Shown piece by piece: positions 17,387-25,697 of a stretch of DNA of 33,355 nt. The notes below the pieces were generated by a model. That model made no database searches. It saw only the letters and a list, made by a program, of their open reading frames with translations, and had not been told where the DNA came from. Origin of the DNA: Candidatus Hermodarchaeota archaeon (GTDB lineage: Archaea; Asgardarchaeota; Hermodarchaeia; Hermodarchaeales; Hermodarchaeaceae); contig JAEOTB010000050.1 in the NCBI GenBank assembly GCA_016840065.1, positions 1 through 33,355 on the forward strand, read 5' to 3'. Numbering within the stretch: the stretch's first letter is position 1; every line of letters begins with the position of its first letter. Position numbers and translations under genes: made by a program.

Positions 17387-17734
17387 TTGCCATATTGTAG
17401 TGAATGTGGAGACAAGATTGGAGAAGATGGTCTCTTCTGTGATAAATGCGGTGAAGAACATACTGACCAACACCTCTGCAAGTATTGCGGATTACAAATA
17501 ACAGCCAGACGATACAAGAAACACAGAGGACTCTGTAGTCAATGCACTAGAAGAGCAACAAGCGAGATAAGATGGGTCTACCCATTTCTGGTATTTGCGG
17601 TCATTGGTCTTGTCGGCTCCATTATATGGACCTTGCTCTATCCTTCATTTTACATTCTTACTCCTCTCATGTTTGCTGTGTGTGTATTGATTCTCATTGG
17701 AGCGATTTTCATCCATAGAACACGAAGGTATTAG
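17387..17734 (+). CDS. Zinc-ribbon membrane protein
   Basis: A 115-residue protein. The N-terminus is a zinc ribbon (C4-x2-C7...C18-x2-C21). A second zinc-binding set follows directly: C31-x2-C34 and C50-x2-C53, with H46 nearby. Two membrane helices (about 64-84 and 88-108) and a short basic end (HRTRRY) complete it. The fingers should be cytosolic. The start is TTG at 17387, chosen because AGGGAG (17374-17379) ends 7 bases before it and because it gives the usual zinc-ribbon opening PYCSECG. Function unknown; such proteins are common in archaea. It follows TyrRS by 53 bases on the same strand. Confidence 0.8.
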   Translation: MPYCSECGDKIGEDGLFCDKCGEEHTDQHLCKYCGLQITARRYKKHRGLCSQCTRRATSEIRWVYPFLVFAVIGLVGSIIWTLLYPSFYILTPLMFAVCVLILIGAIFIHRTRRY

Positions 17735-17880
17735 ATATGCTGTTCTCTCAGGAAGTGTTTCAAAGAAAATCTTCTAAAGATAGCAAGCTTTCTGTATCCT
17801 GCTAGATGACAGACCTGTAGAAATAGAAAAGGTAGAGGTGGTGGAACAGAATGCTCAACCCCCTCATGAAGTGTTGGTTG

Positions 17881-18084
17881 TCACCGTTTCTCTGGGTAGT
17901 ATCCTATCATAGCGTTGATACGCAGTGGAGTCCCAGCAGGTGATTCCTGATCGGTGTTCTTCCACCCGCCTGAGGAAGCTACTAAGGTCATCGCCTTTGT
18001 GGAGGGTTTGATTTTCGGAACGGCAATATGGTATTCGTCATCGGTTTCCTTAAGGATTCTAACTTTAGGTTTTTCTTCTGGCAA
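17881..18084 (-). CDS. Small hypothetical protein, 67 aa
   Basis: A 67-residue soluble protein, charged and without cysteines, signal peptide or membrane helix. The first half (PEEKPKVRILKETDDEYHIAVPKI) reads as a beta-strand pair. The middle has a Gly/Ser turn (SSGGWKNTDQ), and the end is LRINAMIGYYPEKR. I do not recognise a family. Support for coding is moderate: a normal ATG, sensible codons and, unusually for so small a gene, an elaborate upstream region with three palindromes around a TATA-like box. It lies downstream of the sugar-kinase gene on the same strand, but with 124 bases between them and its own likely promoter. Confidence 0.6.
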   Translation of the reverse strand: MPEEKPKVRILKETDDEYHIAVPKIKPSTKAMTLVASSGGWKNTDQESPAGTPLRINAMIGYYPEKR

Positions 18085-18114
18085 TTAATTCAGCCCCTTG
18101 GTGAAGGTGTAAAG

Positions 18115-18197
18115 GGATTATCTTCTATGGAAGATGTAGAGAAAGTATAAAGGATTATCTTCTATGGAAGATTCATAACCCAATCTTCAGAAGATTG
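18115..18197 (-). promoter_or_regulatory. Array of three ATCTTC/GAAGAT palindromes around a TATA-like box
   Basis: Three inverted repeats share the arms ATCTTC and GAAGAT: 18120-18135 (4-base centre), 18157-18172 (4-base centre) and 18181-18197 (arms extended to 8, centre of one base). The first two are inside a 21-base direct repeat (18115-18135, 18152-18172). A TATA-like CCTTTATAC on the minus strand (about 18153-18145) lies between sites one and two, upstream of the small gene at 18084. This is operator-like; the binding protein is unknown. Confidence 0.6.
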
Positions 18198-18208
18198 TAA
18201 CCCAGTAT

Positions 18209-19237
18209 CTAGGATGCCGGGTGATCTTGGTTTTCACCTGATGTCTGTTCCTCCTCTTCTTTGAGGAGTTCTAGGTGGTGGCTGTTTTCGGGTTTTGCGA
18301 GGAATCTCTGAAACCTTTGCTCCACAGTGACTAGGTCAGGGAATTTATGGGGACCGAGAGTCTCTACGTTGAAGGAGGCTGCCGCAGAAGCGAAGTAAGC
18401 CGACCACAGGGGGCGCTTGGTCCGCTCGTATCCGATGATGAATGCGACGGAAAACACGTCGCCACAACCGGTGTGGTCTACTACGCAAAAGGGAGTGAAT
18501 GGAGGTATGTGTTGGAGCGTCTCACCCTGGTAGAGGTATGCGCCGCGGTCGCCATCAGTGATGAGAACTATCGCCTTTGATTGGGTGAAGGCGCTGTGGG
18601 CTGCTGGCTCAAGGTCTAGTTCACCGGTGAGCTGCCGGATTTCCTCGGTGTCACCCTTGAGCACATCGATATTAGCTGCCACCTTAGAGAACGTGTTCCA
18701 GGGGCAAGCCTCCACAATGTCATTCTTTCTAGTATTCCTTCTCCGTACAAAACCTTGTATGTCAACAGACACCTGTATATCACGGTGCTTGGCAGAAGCT
18801 ATTATTCTCGGGTTCACTTCTTGGAGAACAGGGCTTATGTGCATCCATTTAGTCCTCCAGTAGGTTTTGGGAATGTCTCGTGTATTGATTTTTTCAGCTA
18901 TGTGGGGAACATGCTGAGTCCGCCTCCCCTCCTCATCATACTTGTTCACAAAGCGGGTTGTGTGATGTCCATGCCGTAATCCCTCAAGATCCATTCCACC
19001 TTCAGCGAGCCGCTTAAGATAGGCTACTGGGAAGTCATCACCAATCACCGAGACAAGACCAACGCGTTGAAGCCCCATGCTTCGAGCTGCCATTGCATAA
19101 GATGGTGGTCCTCCAAGGACTATCCCTTTCTCCTCTTGGGTAATCGTCTCGTCCAGGGCGACGTGACCAACCACCACTAGGTCATAATCATAATTCTGCA
19201 ACCTTACGGATATGATGATGTCGTCGGATTTCTCCAC
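18209..19237 (-). CDS. PfkB/ribokinase family carbohydrate or nucleoside kinase
   Basis: A 342-residue kinase. The N-terminal part has the VVVGHVALDE strand and the GGPPSYAMAARSMGL helix that replaces the usual GG-N-A substrate motif. The C-terminal PfkB signature is D254-H-T-G-C-G-D260, with D260 the catalytic base and the GCG loop the anion hole. It should phosphorylate a sugar, nucleoside or similar alcohol with ATP. The G-P-P-S-YA-A variant is found in kinases of the inositol/nucleoside branch, so a plain ribokinase is less likely. A charged tail (about 318-342) is extra. The start is GTG at 19237, with a TATA-like box at 19290-19298. It is divergent from the PAS gene. Confidence 0.9.
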   Translation of the reverse strand: MEKSDDIIISVRLQNYDYDLVVVGHVALDETITQEEKGIVLGGPPSYAMAARSMGLQRVGLVSVIGDDFPVAYLKRLAEGGMDLEGLRHGHHTTRFVNKYDEEGRRTQHVPHIAEKINTRDIPKTYWRTKWMHISPVLQEVNPRIIASAKHRDIQVSVDIQGFVRRRNTRKNDIVEACPWNTFSKVAANIDVLKGDTEEIRQLTGELDLEPAAHSAFTQSKAIVLITDGDRGAYLYQGETLQHIPPFTPFCVVDHTGCGDVFSVAFIIGYERTKRPLWSAYFASAAASFNVETLGPHKFPDLVTVEQRFQRFLAKPENSHHLELLKEEEEQTSGENQDHPAS

Positions 19238-19287
19238 TCAAACGCCGCCTAGGATTTAGAATAAGGTGTATGTTCAAGGCATTTCGC

Positions 19288-19298
19288 TCCTATAAAAC
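19288..19298 (-). promoter_or_regulatory. Candidate TATA box for the PfkB-family kinase gene
   Basis: The minus strand reads GTTTTATAGG about 50-60 bases upstream of the GTG start at 19237. Only position and composition support this. Confidence 0.35.
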
Positions 19299-19452
19299 TC
19301 TCTAGTTCTTTCTACACGTTCTTGATGCAAAAATATTTTAGCCACGCCGCCAGAGGTTCTCCTTGACTCGGGTAGGTTGAGGTCGGGTTATCAATACTAC
19401 CCTCATTTCCTCGGCTCCATCTCCTCCTCTAAAAGAACAAAGGTGCATAAAT

Positions 19453-22400
19453 TTGCCTCGCAGTGAAAAGGGATTAAAGGCTAAAACCGCAGCCCAGGCT
19501 AGAATGTTTAAGGTGTTTGCAGACAAGACATCCCAGGGCATTCTTGTTTTCCAGGAAGACAGCATTATCTACGTTAATGCGGCGTTTGCCAAGATTATCG
19601 GTTATCCTCTGCGTGAAATCCGTAACTGGCAGCCTCAAGCCCTTCTAGCCTTGACTCTAAAGGAGGAGCAGAAGATAAGTGAGGACCAATTTCTGAGGGG
19701 TCTTAAAGGCAGGGTTAAGACTCGTGTCTATGTGGCGAGGATTATCGATAAGAAGGGTAGGGTTCGCTGGATTCAATCCATTCCCAAGTCTATCAAAATA
19801 CAAAGCGAGCCAGCGATTCTAGTAACAGTCACTGATGTCTCTGAATACAAAGAGACAGAACAGGCACTGAGAGCCTCCGAAGAACGATACCGAAGATTTC
19901 TAGAGCACTTCCAAGGGATCGCCTACAGCGCAGTCTTTGAAGGACTCCCAGTCTTCTTTCACGGTGCGGTGAAAGCCATAACCGGGTACACAGAAAGGGA
20001 TTTCATATCTGGCGAAGTATCGTGGAAGGATATCGTTCACCCAGAAGACTGGATCTTAATAGAATCAGACTGGAAAAGGATAGGGTCTGTCCCTGGGTCA
20101 ACAGTCGAACGTGAGTATCGCATCATCCGCAAGGATGGGAAAATACGCTGGCTCCTTGAACTCTGCCATAATATCAGTGATGAGTCAGGTCAAGTATTTG
20201 GAGTGGAAGGCCACATCTATGACATAACGGAAAGAAAAGAGGCTGAGGAGGCCCGCCACGAATCAGAAGCTAGATATCGAACTCTGGTCGCAATCTCCCC
20301 TGATGCCATATTCCTCACAGACCTCACAGGGAAGATCCTTATAGTCAATCCCCGAACCGTTGAGTTATTTGGGTGCAAGTCAGAAGCAGATTTGCTAGGA
20401 AAACCTGCGATAGATTTCGTACTGCCCGAAGATCGACAACGAATCGTTCAAATCATGTTAAATACAGTGCAGACTAGAATAACTAGAAATATTGAGTATA
20501 CTATCCTACGCAGAGATAGCTCCACAAAACCCGTAAATGCCAGCGCATCAGTTATCACGGGACCTGACGGTCAACCCCAAGCCCTGATTGGCGTTATTCG
20601 AGACATCACCCAGCAGAAACTGGGCGAAAAGGCCTTGAGCGAATCTGAAGCCAAATACCGAGCACTAGTAGAGCAGTCCCTCCAGGGGATTATTGTTACA
20701 CAAGGCTCACCACTACGTGTAGTATATGCCAATACAGCCTTTGAAGAAATTATCGGTTACTCGCTGGAGGAATTGATTGCCCTGGAGGATAGTATTGATC
20801 AATTACTCTACCCTGCTGACAGGAAACTGGTTCTGGAACGAGCAAGGAAGCGACTGAGGGGAGAGTCAGTACCGCAGAGTTATGAGTATCGCATCATACA
20901 CAAAAGTGGAGTCGTACGCTGGGTACGAAATTATGCTAGCCCAATCGAGTATGAAGGTAAACCCGCAATCCAGTCAATAATCGCTGATATAACCGAGCGC
21001 AAGCAAGCAGAGCTGGCACTCCAGGAATCCGAGGAGAAGTACAGTAACTTATTCCAATACTTCCATGACCTAATTATACTACATGATTTGGAAGGCAACA
21101 TCCTTGATGTTAACCAGCAGGTTATAGACCAGTTGGGTTATTCTCGAGAGGAACTTCTTCAAATGAAGATAGCTGATTTGCATCCTCCCGAAGCGGTGGA
21201 GGCCTCCCATGATGCCTTTGAAACGGTTATCCGAGAGGGCTCAGTACACTTTGAGATTGATCTCTTACGGAAGACTGGTGAAGTATTCACAGCAGAAGTT
21301 TCCTCCAGCCTCTTCAATATCAGTGGACAAAAAGTAATCCAAGGAATTCTCCGAGATATAACCGAACGGAAACAAGCAGAACAGGAACTCAAGGAACGGG
21401 AGAAGCGCTATCGGGCGCTCTTTGAAAAAACAAATGATGCCGTATTCATTCTCAGCCTCGACCTAATCCATATCCAGGTAAATCAACGAGCCGCAGACCT
21501 ACTTGGATACACGATTGAAGAACTGATGGGATTGCATGTTCAAGATGTTGTTGCACTAGGAGAATATCCAGACAGCCAACGAGTGATACAAGCTCTACTG
21601 GCTGGAGACCATGTGCCCGTGTATGAGCGATTATTCCGAAGAAAAGATGGCACCGTATTCCCAGTAGAAATAAACGCAGCATTAGTAACTGATGCTGAAG
21701 GCAATCCTCTCCACTTTCAAAGCGTGGTCCGAGACATTACTGAACGAAAACGAGCAGAGCAGGCGTTGTTGGAGAGTGAGCACAGGTTCAGAGGAATCGC
21801 GGAAAACATGGATGACGCGTTAATCATCCGCGAAGAAGGAGAAGTGGTCTACGTCAATGACCGGGCTTGTGAAATCTTCGGTTATCCTCGAGAAGAACTA
21901 ATGACCATGTCAACCAAGGATCTCTGTGCTCCAGAAGAGCGAAGCAGATTCCAAGCCTTCATTGAAGAACTACAGCACAGAGGTGGGGGATTTGCCGAAC
22001 TCGAGCTGCGAGTGCTTCACAAGGACGGATCAAACAGGTTTCTCCACTATCGGTTCTGGGTACGGAGGGACTATGGAAAAGTCATTCACTTCATTATAGC
22101 CAATGATATCACTCAACGCAAGCTCGCCGAGCAAGCATTACAGGAATCTGAGTTGAAGTATCGATCCCTGGTTGACAAGTCCATCCAAGGCATTATACTC
22201 CTGCAAGATATTCCTCCACGAATTGTTTTTGCCAATCCAGAAGGAGCTAGGATATTAGGATACAAACCAGAAGAGCTAGAATCCCTTTCAAAAAGTGATA
22301 TCGAGAACCTCTTCCACCCAGATGCCCGGGAAATAATCTTCCAACGAGCAAGAGAAATTCTCGAAGGGTCTATCGAAACTACACACATCTCCTATGGTCC

Positions 22401-22950
22401 CCGCGAAGTTCGGATGTTCCACCGGGACAAAACCCAACACTGGGTAGAGCTATTCGCACGGCGCATTGAATATCAAGAAGAACCCGCAGTACAGGTGATG
22501 GCCATTGAAATCACTGAACGAAAGGAGGCAGAGCTAGCCTTGAAGGCATCAGAGGAGAAGTTCCGCGCCCTAGTTGAGGAGCTAGATGACTGGGTCTTCG
22601 AAATGGATGCTCAGGGTACCCTCACCTATTCGAACAATTCGGTTGAGAACCTCCTTGGCTACTCGGTGGGACAGGTAATCGGACTCAATCCACTGGACTT
22701 CCTTCACCCTGACGATGCAAAAGCCACCAAGCAGCTATTCAACGAAATGGTAAGAAACAAACAGCGAATACGAAACCTGACCGCCCGTTATCTTCACCGC
22801 GATGGATCCGTCGTCATTCTGGAAGCTGTGGGACACCCAATACTCGACGACAAAGGGGAACTCCTCGGTTACCGAGGAATCTACCGAGACCTAACAGAAC
22901 GTCTACAAATACTAGACCAACTACGACAATACGCAACCGAAGAACCATAA
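19453..22950 (+). CDS. Nine-PAS-domain signalling protein without an output domain
   Basis: A 1165-residue soluble protein composed of nine consecutive PAS domains. They begin near residues 20, 143, 272, 399, 527, 650, 777, 900 and 1034. Most show a VN/AN-----LGY---EL core and end in a PAC segment with D-ITERK-AE-AL-ESE-KYR, the helical linker into the next. Domains one, four and eight share a QGI opening and may be closer duplicates. The C-terminus stops just after the ninth PAS (RDLTERLQILDQLRQYATEEP). There is no H-box, HATPase, GGDEF, receiver or membrane helix. It probably senses small ligands or redox state and acts through partner proteins. The start is TTG at 19453 with AGGTG upstream; the first in-frame ATG is 17 codons later. 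Confidence 0.92.
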   Translation: MPRSEKGLKAKTAAQARMFKVFADKTSQGILVFQEDSIIYVNAAFAKIIGYPLREIRNWQPQALLALTLKEEQKISEDQFLRGLKGRVKTRVYVARIIDKKGRVRWIQSIPKSIKIQSEPAILVTVTDVSEYKETEQALRASEERYRRFLEHFQGIAYSAVFEGLPVFFHGAVKAITGYTERDFISGEVSWKDIVHPEDWILIESDWKRIGSVPGSTVEREYRIIRKDGKIRWLLELCHNISDESGQVFGVEGHIYDITERKEAEEARHESEARYRTLVAISPDAIFLTDLTGKILIVNPRTVELFGCKSEADLLGKPAIDFVLPEDRQRIVQIMLNTVQTRITRNIEYTILRRDSSTKPVNASASVITGPDGQPQALIGVIRDITQQKLGEKALSESEAKYRALVEQSLQGIIVTQGSPLRVVYANTAFEEIIGYSLEELIALEDSIDQLLYPADRKLVLERARKRLRGESVPQSYEYRIIHKSGVVRWVRNYASPIEYEGKPAIQSIIADITERKQAELALQESEEKYSNLFQYFHDLIILHDLEGNILDVNQQVIDQLGYSREELLQMKIADLHPPEAVEASHDAFETVIREGSVHFEIDLLRKTGEVFTAEVSSSLFNISGQKVIQGILRDITERKQAEQELKEREKRYRALFEKTNDAVFILSLDLIHIQVNQRAADLLGYTIEELMGLHVQDVVALGEYPDSQRVIQALLAGDHVPVYERLFRRKDGTVFPVEINAALVTDAEGNPLHFQSVVRDITERKRAEQALLESEHRFRGIAENMDDALIIREEGEVVYVNDRACEIFGYPREELMTMSTKDLCAPEERSRFQAFIEELQHRGGGFAELELRVLHKDGSNRFLHYRFWVRRDYGKVIHFIIANDITQRKLAEQALQESELKYRSLVDKSIQGIILLQDIPPRIVFANPEGARILGYKPEELESLSKSDIENLFHPDAREIIFQRAREILEGSIETTHISYGPREVRMFHRDKTQHWVELFARRIEYQEEPAVQVMAIEITERKEAELALKASEEKFRALVEELDDWVFEMDAQGTLTYSNNSVENLLGYSVGQVIGLNPLDFLHPDDAKATKQLFNEMVRNKQRIRNLTARYLHRDGSVVILEAVGHPILDDKGELLGYRGIYRDLTERLQILDQLRQYATEEP

Positions 22951-23027
22951 GCCACTGCATCATCGCCGAAACCCTTCACCACCAAAAAACCCACGAAACC
23001 AGTAGTTTGTCTAGAATCAATTTACTT

Positions 23028-23079
23028 CCCCTTCCTCCCCCGCTCCCCCTCCATCCCCTTGGTGTCTTGTTGGTGAGGG
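23028..23079. repeat. Dispersed C-rich (G-quadruplex-type) repeat, copy 1
   Basis: The plus strand carries four C-tracts (4, 5, 5, 4 bases) with spacers of 5, 3 and 5 bases at 23028-23058, followed by TGTCTTG and GGTGAGGG. The minus strand therefore fits a G-quadruplex pattern. The 31-base tract block is identical to that in the copy near 31300. Confidence 0.8.
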
Positions 23080-23119
23080 TGTGTGTTGGGATGTTTTGTC
23101 GCAACCTTGGTTTTTTCCT

Positions 23120-23142
23120 GAAACCTCATCTTTAAGTACCCT
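23120..23142 (+). promoter_or_regulatory. Promoter shared by tandem surface-protein genes, copy 1
   Basis: A 23-base block containing CTTTAAGTA as a TATA-like box lies about 40-60 bases before the ATG at 23180. It differs at a single position from the block at 25632-25654 upstream of the paralogous gene. Both genes also have GGGGAG just before the ATG. Confidence 0.6.
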
Positions 23143-23179
23143 CAGGTATCATTCAAGAATGTCTTGATAGGGGAGTAAA

Positions 23180-25612
23180 ATGGTCAAGATTGTATGCTGG
23201 AAGTCACGACATACTCATTTGATTTTTCTAATAGGGTTGCTATTCATAATAATAGCACCTAGGAGTACTCCTTTACTCACCTATTCCAATTCCTCTCATG
23301 TTTCCACCATGGCACAAGACTGTGATTCTGCAGTCACTCAGAGTAGTATTTCTCGGGGATTTCCTTACAAATCTTTGGTTCCAGTTCCTGGTAGCCATGC
23401 CCCTATATGGAGTCAGCTCTACGGTGGCTTCGAAGAAGATGATTGTAATGATGTTATAGCACTTAGCGGCGGGGGTTATGCTCTAATCGGGTACACCGAT
23501 ATCAGTCCTGCTCCCTACACGGACATATACATTCTAGGTACCGATGGGAATGGTAACCAGCTATGGAGCAATACATTTGGAGGGGTCTACGATGATAAAG
23601 GAATATCTGGGGCAGAATGCTCCACGGGTGGCCTGATTATCAGTGGGTACATTCAAGATACAATGAGTTATTCTGAATCTGATATCATACTAATCCGTAC
23701 AAGCAACACAGGGACTCACCTCTGGAATAAGACCTTTGGGGGTGTCAATGAAGAAAAAGTTGGGGCAGTAATAGAGTGTTCAGGAGGAGGCTTCATCCTT
23801 GTGGGCGATACTACAAGTTTTGGTGCAGGATCATGTGATGTTTGGCTGATTCGTACTGATGCTAGTGGGAACCTCCTATGGGATGTTACCTTCGGCGGCT
23901 ATTATGAAGACAGAGGCTATGATATCGTTGAGTGCTCAGACGGAGGGTTTGCCGTCCTGGGGTATACTTACAGTTCTAGTACAAGATCGTATGACCTTTG
24001 GTTAATCCGTACTGATGCTTCAGGAAACCTTCTTTGGAGTAAAACATACGGCAGCGATCGTTTCGAAACTAGCAGGGGGCTAGTAGAGTGTGCTGGTGGG
24101 GGCTTTGCAATAACAGGTACGAAATACACAGCTTCCAGTAGTGGTGACATTTGGTTGCTGCGTACTGATGCCACAGGTAATCTCCTTTGGGACGAGTTCT
24201 ATGGTGGTTCAGATTGGGAAAACAGCGACGACCTCATCGAATGTAGTGATGGAGGCTTTGCCATCACAGGCGAGACTAGAAGCTACGGTTCAGGGGGGCT
24301 GGATTTATGGGTGATTCGCACAAACAACTTGGGCGAATGCTTATGGACAAAAAGCTACGGTGGGGTATCTAGCGACTATTCAGGAGGAATAGTTGAGGTA
24401 GGTGCAGGCGGGTTTGTCGTAGCTGGTGGATATACCACCCTCAGCACCTCTGATAGGGATGTGTGGTTACTACATATTCCCGATCCTTTCATGTGGTGGG
24501 GAGAAACAACAGGGGACAAAATTGTAGAAGTCGGTGCGGGCATCTGGTTTGAACTAGTAGCAAAAGCCCGCTTGGGCATTGACAGGTGGTGGATAAACGA
24601 CACGGTGAAATTCAACCTTTCAGCTGGTGTGATAACGAATGCATCGGTACTCTCACTTGGTAATCATGGTGTCCAGGTATGGGTCAACGACTCGGTCGAT
24701 AATAGATTGAACAAAAACATCACTTTCACGGTTGAACCTCAGGCACCGCCCACCTGGGTTGAGGTGCCTACGAATCAGGTTGTTGAATTAGGCACCCCGT
24801 TCATCTACAATTTAAACGCAACAGACCGTACCGGAATAGATGCTTGGTGGTTAACCAATACTATACCTTTTAGAATAAATGAAGAGGGAATAATCTCCAA
24901 TGACACATTCCTTGCACTCGGAGAATATGATTTGCAGATTTGGGTGAACGACACCTTTGGAAACACTATCTCAGCCTCCTTCCAAGTACAGGTTGTTGAT
25001 CAAACAGCACCGGTCTGGGTGGAAACGCCCCAGGACTTATACTGTGAGTTGGGCTACCCTTTCTATTGCGATTTAGATGCCAAGGATTTGAGTGGAATTG
25101 ACACCTGGTCGATAGATGACACCACCAGATTCACCATCAGCCCATTAGGAACGATTACAAATATCACCTTTTTACCAGTTGGAGACTATCCGATATTTGT
25201 CTGGGTTAATGATACGCTTGGCAATACGCTAAACGCCTACTTCAAAGTCACTGTAAATGACAATGTAGGACCAATCTTTTTGAATACCCAACCTGCCTTG
25301 ATTGGAACTCCTGACCTGTTTGTTTATCAGTTGGAAGCCTACGATTTATCTGGTGTGGGTGGGTGGGGTGTGAGTGACACTACTAATTTTGATATCACAG
25401 AGTCTGGACTGCTCTCCAACCGTCGGACCCTAAATCCAGGCACATACAATCTTACAGTCTATGTTTATGACATCCATGGTAATTCCAAGAGTAAACTGAT
25501 TCAAATTACTATTACTGGCTTGGGTTCGATGATGTTCACAATTATCATCATGGCTGCTCTGGTTATTGTATTAGTAGTCGGTGGTACCTATGCCGCTACC
25601 CGCCGCTTCTGA
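23180..25612 (+). CDS. Propeller and Ig/cadherin-like repeat surface protein, paralog A
   Basis: An 810-residue protein. After a hydrophobic signal segment (about 10-32), residues 78-435 hold seven repeats of about 50 residues. Each has a T-F/Y-GG strand, an E-C-GGGF---G strand and an S--DVWLIRTD-SGN-LW strand; seven copies fit a seven-bladed propeller. Residues 437-775 are four Ig/cadherin-like domains with an ELG-PF-Y-L-A-D-SGID-WW opening and a G-Y---VWVND--GN end. One membrane helix (about 783-805) and a very short ATRRF tail follow. The bulk should be extracellular, for adhesion or ligand binding. It is clearly homologous throughout to the next gene but lacks that gene's cytoplasmic finger domain. 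Confidence 0.9.
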   Translation: MVKIVCWKSRHTHLIFLIGLLFIIIAPRSTPLLTYSNSSHVSTMAQDCDSAVTQSSISRGFPYKSLVPVPGSHAPIWSQLYGGFEEDDCNDVIALSGGGYALIGYTDISPAPYTDIYILGTDGNGNQLWSNTFGGVYDDKGISGAECSTGGLIISGYIQDTMSYSESDIILIRTSNTGTHLWNKTFGGVNEEKVGAVIECSGGGFILVGDTTSFGAGSCDVWLIRTDASGNLLWDVTFGGYYEDRGYDIVECSDGGFAVLGYTYSSSTRSYDLWLIRTDASGNLLWSKTYGSDRFETSRGLVECAGGGFAITGTKYTASSSGDIWLLRTDATGNLLWDEFYGGSDWENSDDLIECSDGGFAITGETRSYGSGGLDLWVIRTNNLGECLWTKSYGGVSSDYSGGIVEVGAGGFVVAGGYTTLSTSDRDVWLLHIPDPFMWWGETTGDKIVEVGAGIWFELVAKARLGIDRWWINDTVKFNLSAGVITNASVLSLGNHGVQVWVNDSVDNRLNKNITFTVEPQAPPTWVEVPTNQVVELGTPFIYNLNATDRTGIDAWWLTNTIPFRINEEGIISNDTFLALGEYDLQIWVNDTFGNTISASFQVQVVDQTAPVWVETPQDLYCELGYPFYCDLDAKDLSGIDTWSIDDTTRFTISPLGTITNITFLPVGDYPIFVWVNDTLGNTLNAYFKVTVNDNVGPIFLNTQPALIGTPDLFVYQLEAYDLSGVGGWGVSDTTNFDITESGLLSNRRTLNPGTYNLTVYVYDIHGNSKSKLIQITITGLGSMMFTIIIMAALVIVLVVGGTYAATRRF

Positions 25613-25631
25613 AGCAAATCAGCCCGCTCAA

Positions 25632-25654
25632 GAAACCTCAACTTTAAGTACCCT
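25632..25654 (+). promoter_or_regulatory. Promoter shared by tandem surface-protein genes, copy 2
   Basis: A near-exact copy (one mismatch over 23 bases) of the block at 23120-23142, including CTTTAAGTA. It lies 20 bases after the stop of paralog A and 43 bases before the ATG of paralog B, so each paralog probably has its own promoter. Confidence 0.6.
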
Positions 25655-25697
25655 GCCATACTAATCTACACATTCGATAGAAGCTAGGGGAGCTTAA

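Noticed and set aside
19453-22950. Sensor histidine kinase
   Set aside because: The PAS and linker sequences are typical of such kinases, but no phospho-accepting histidine region or ATP-binding domain follows the last PAS.
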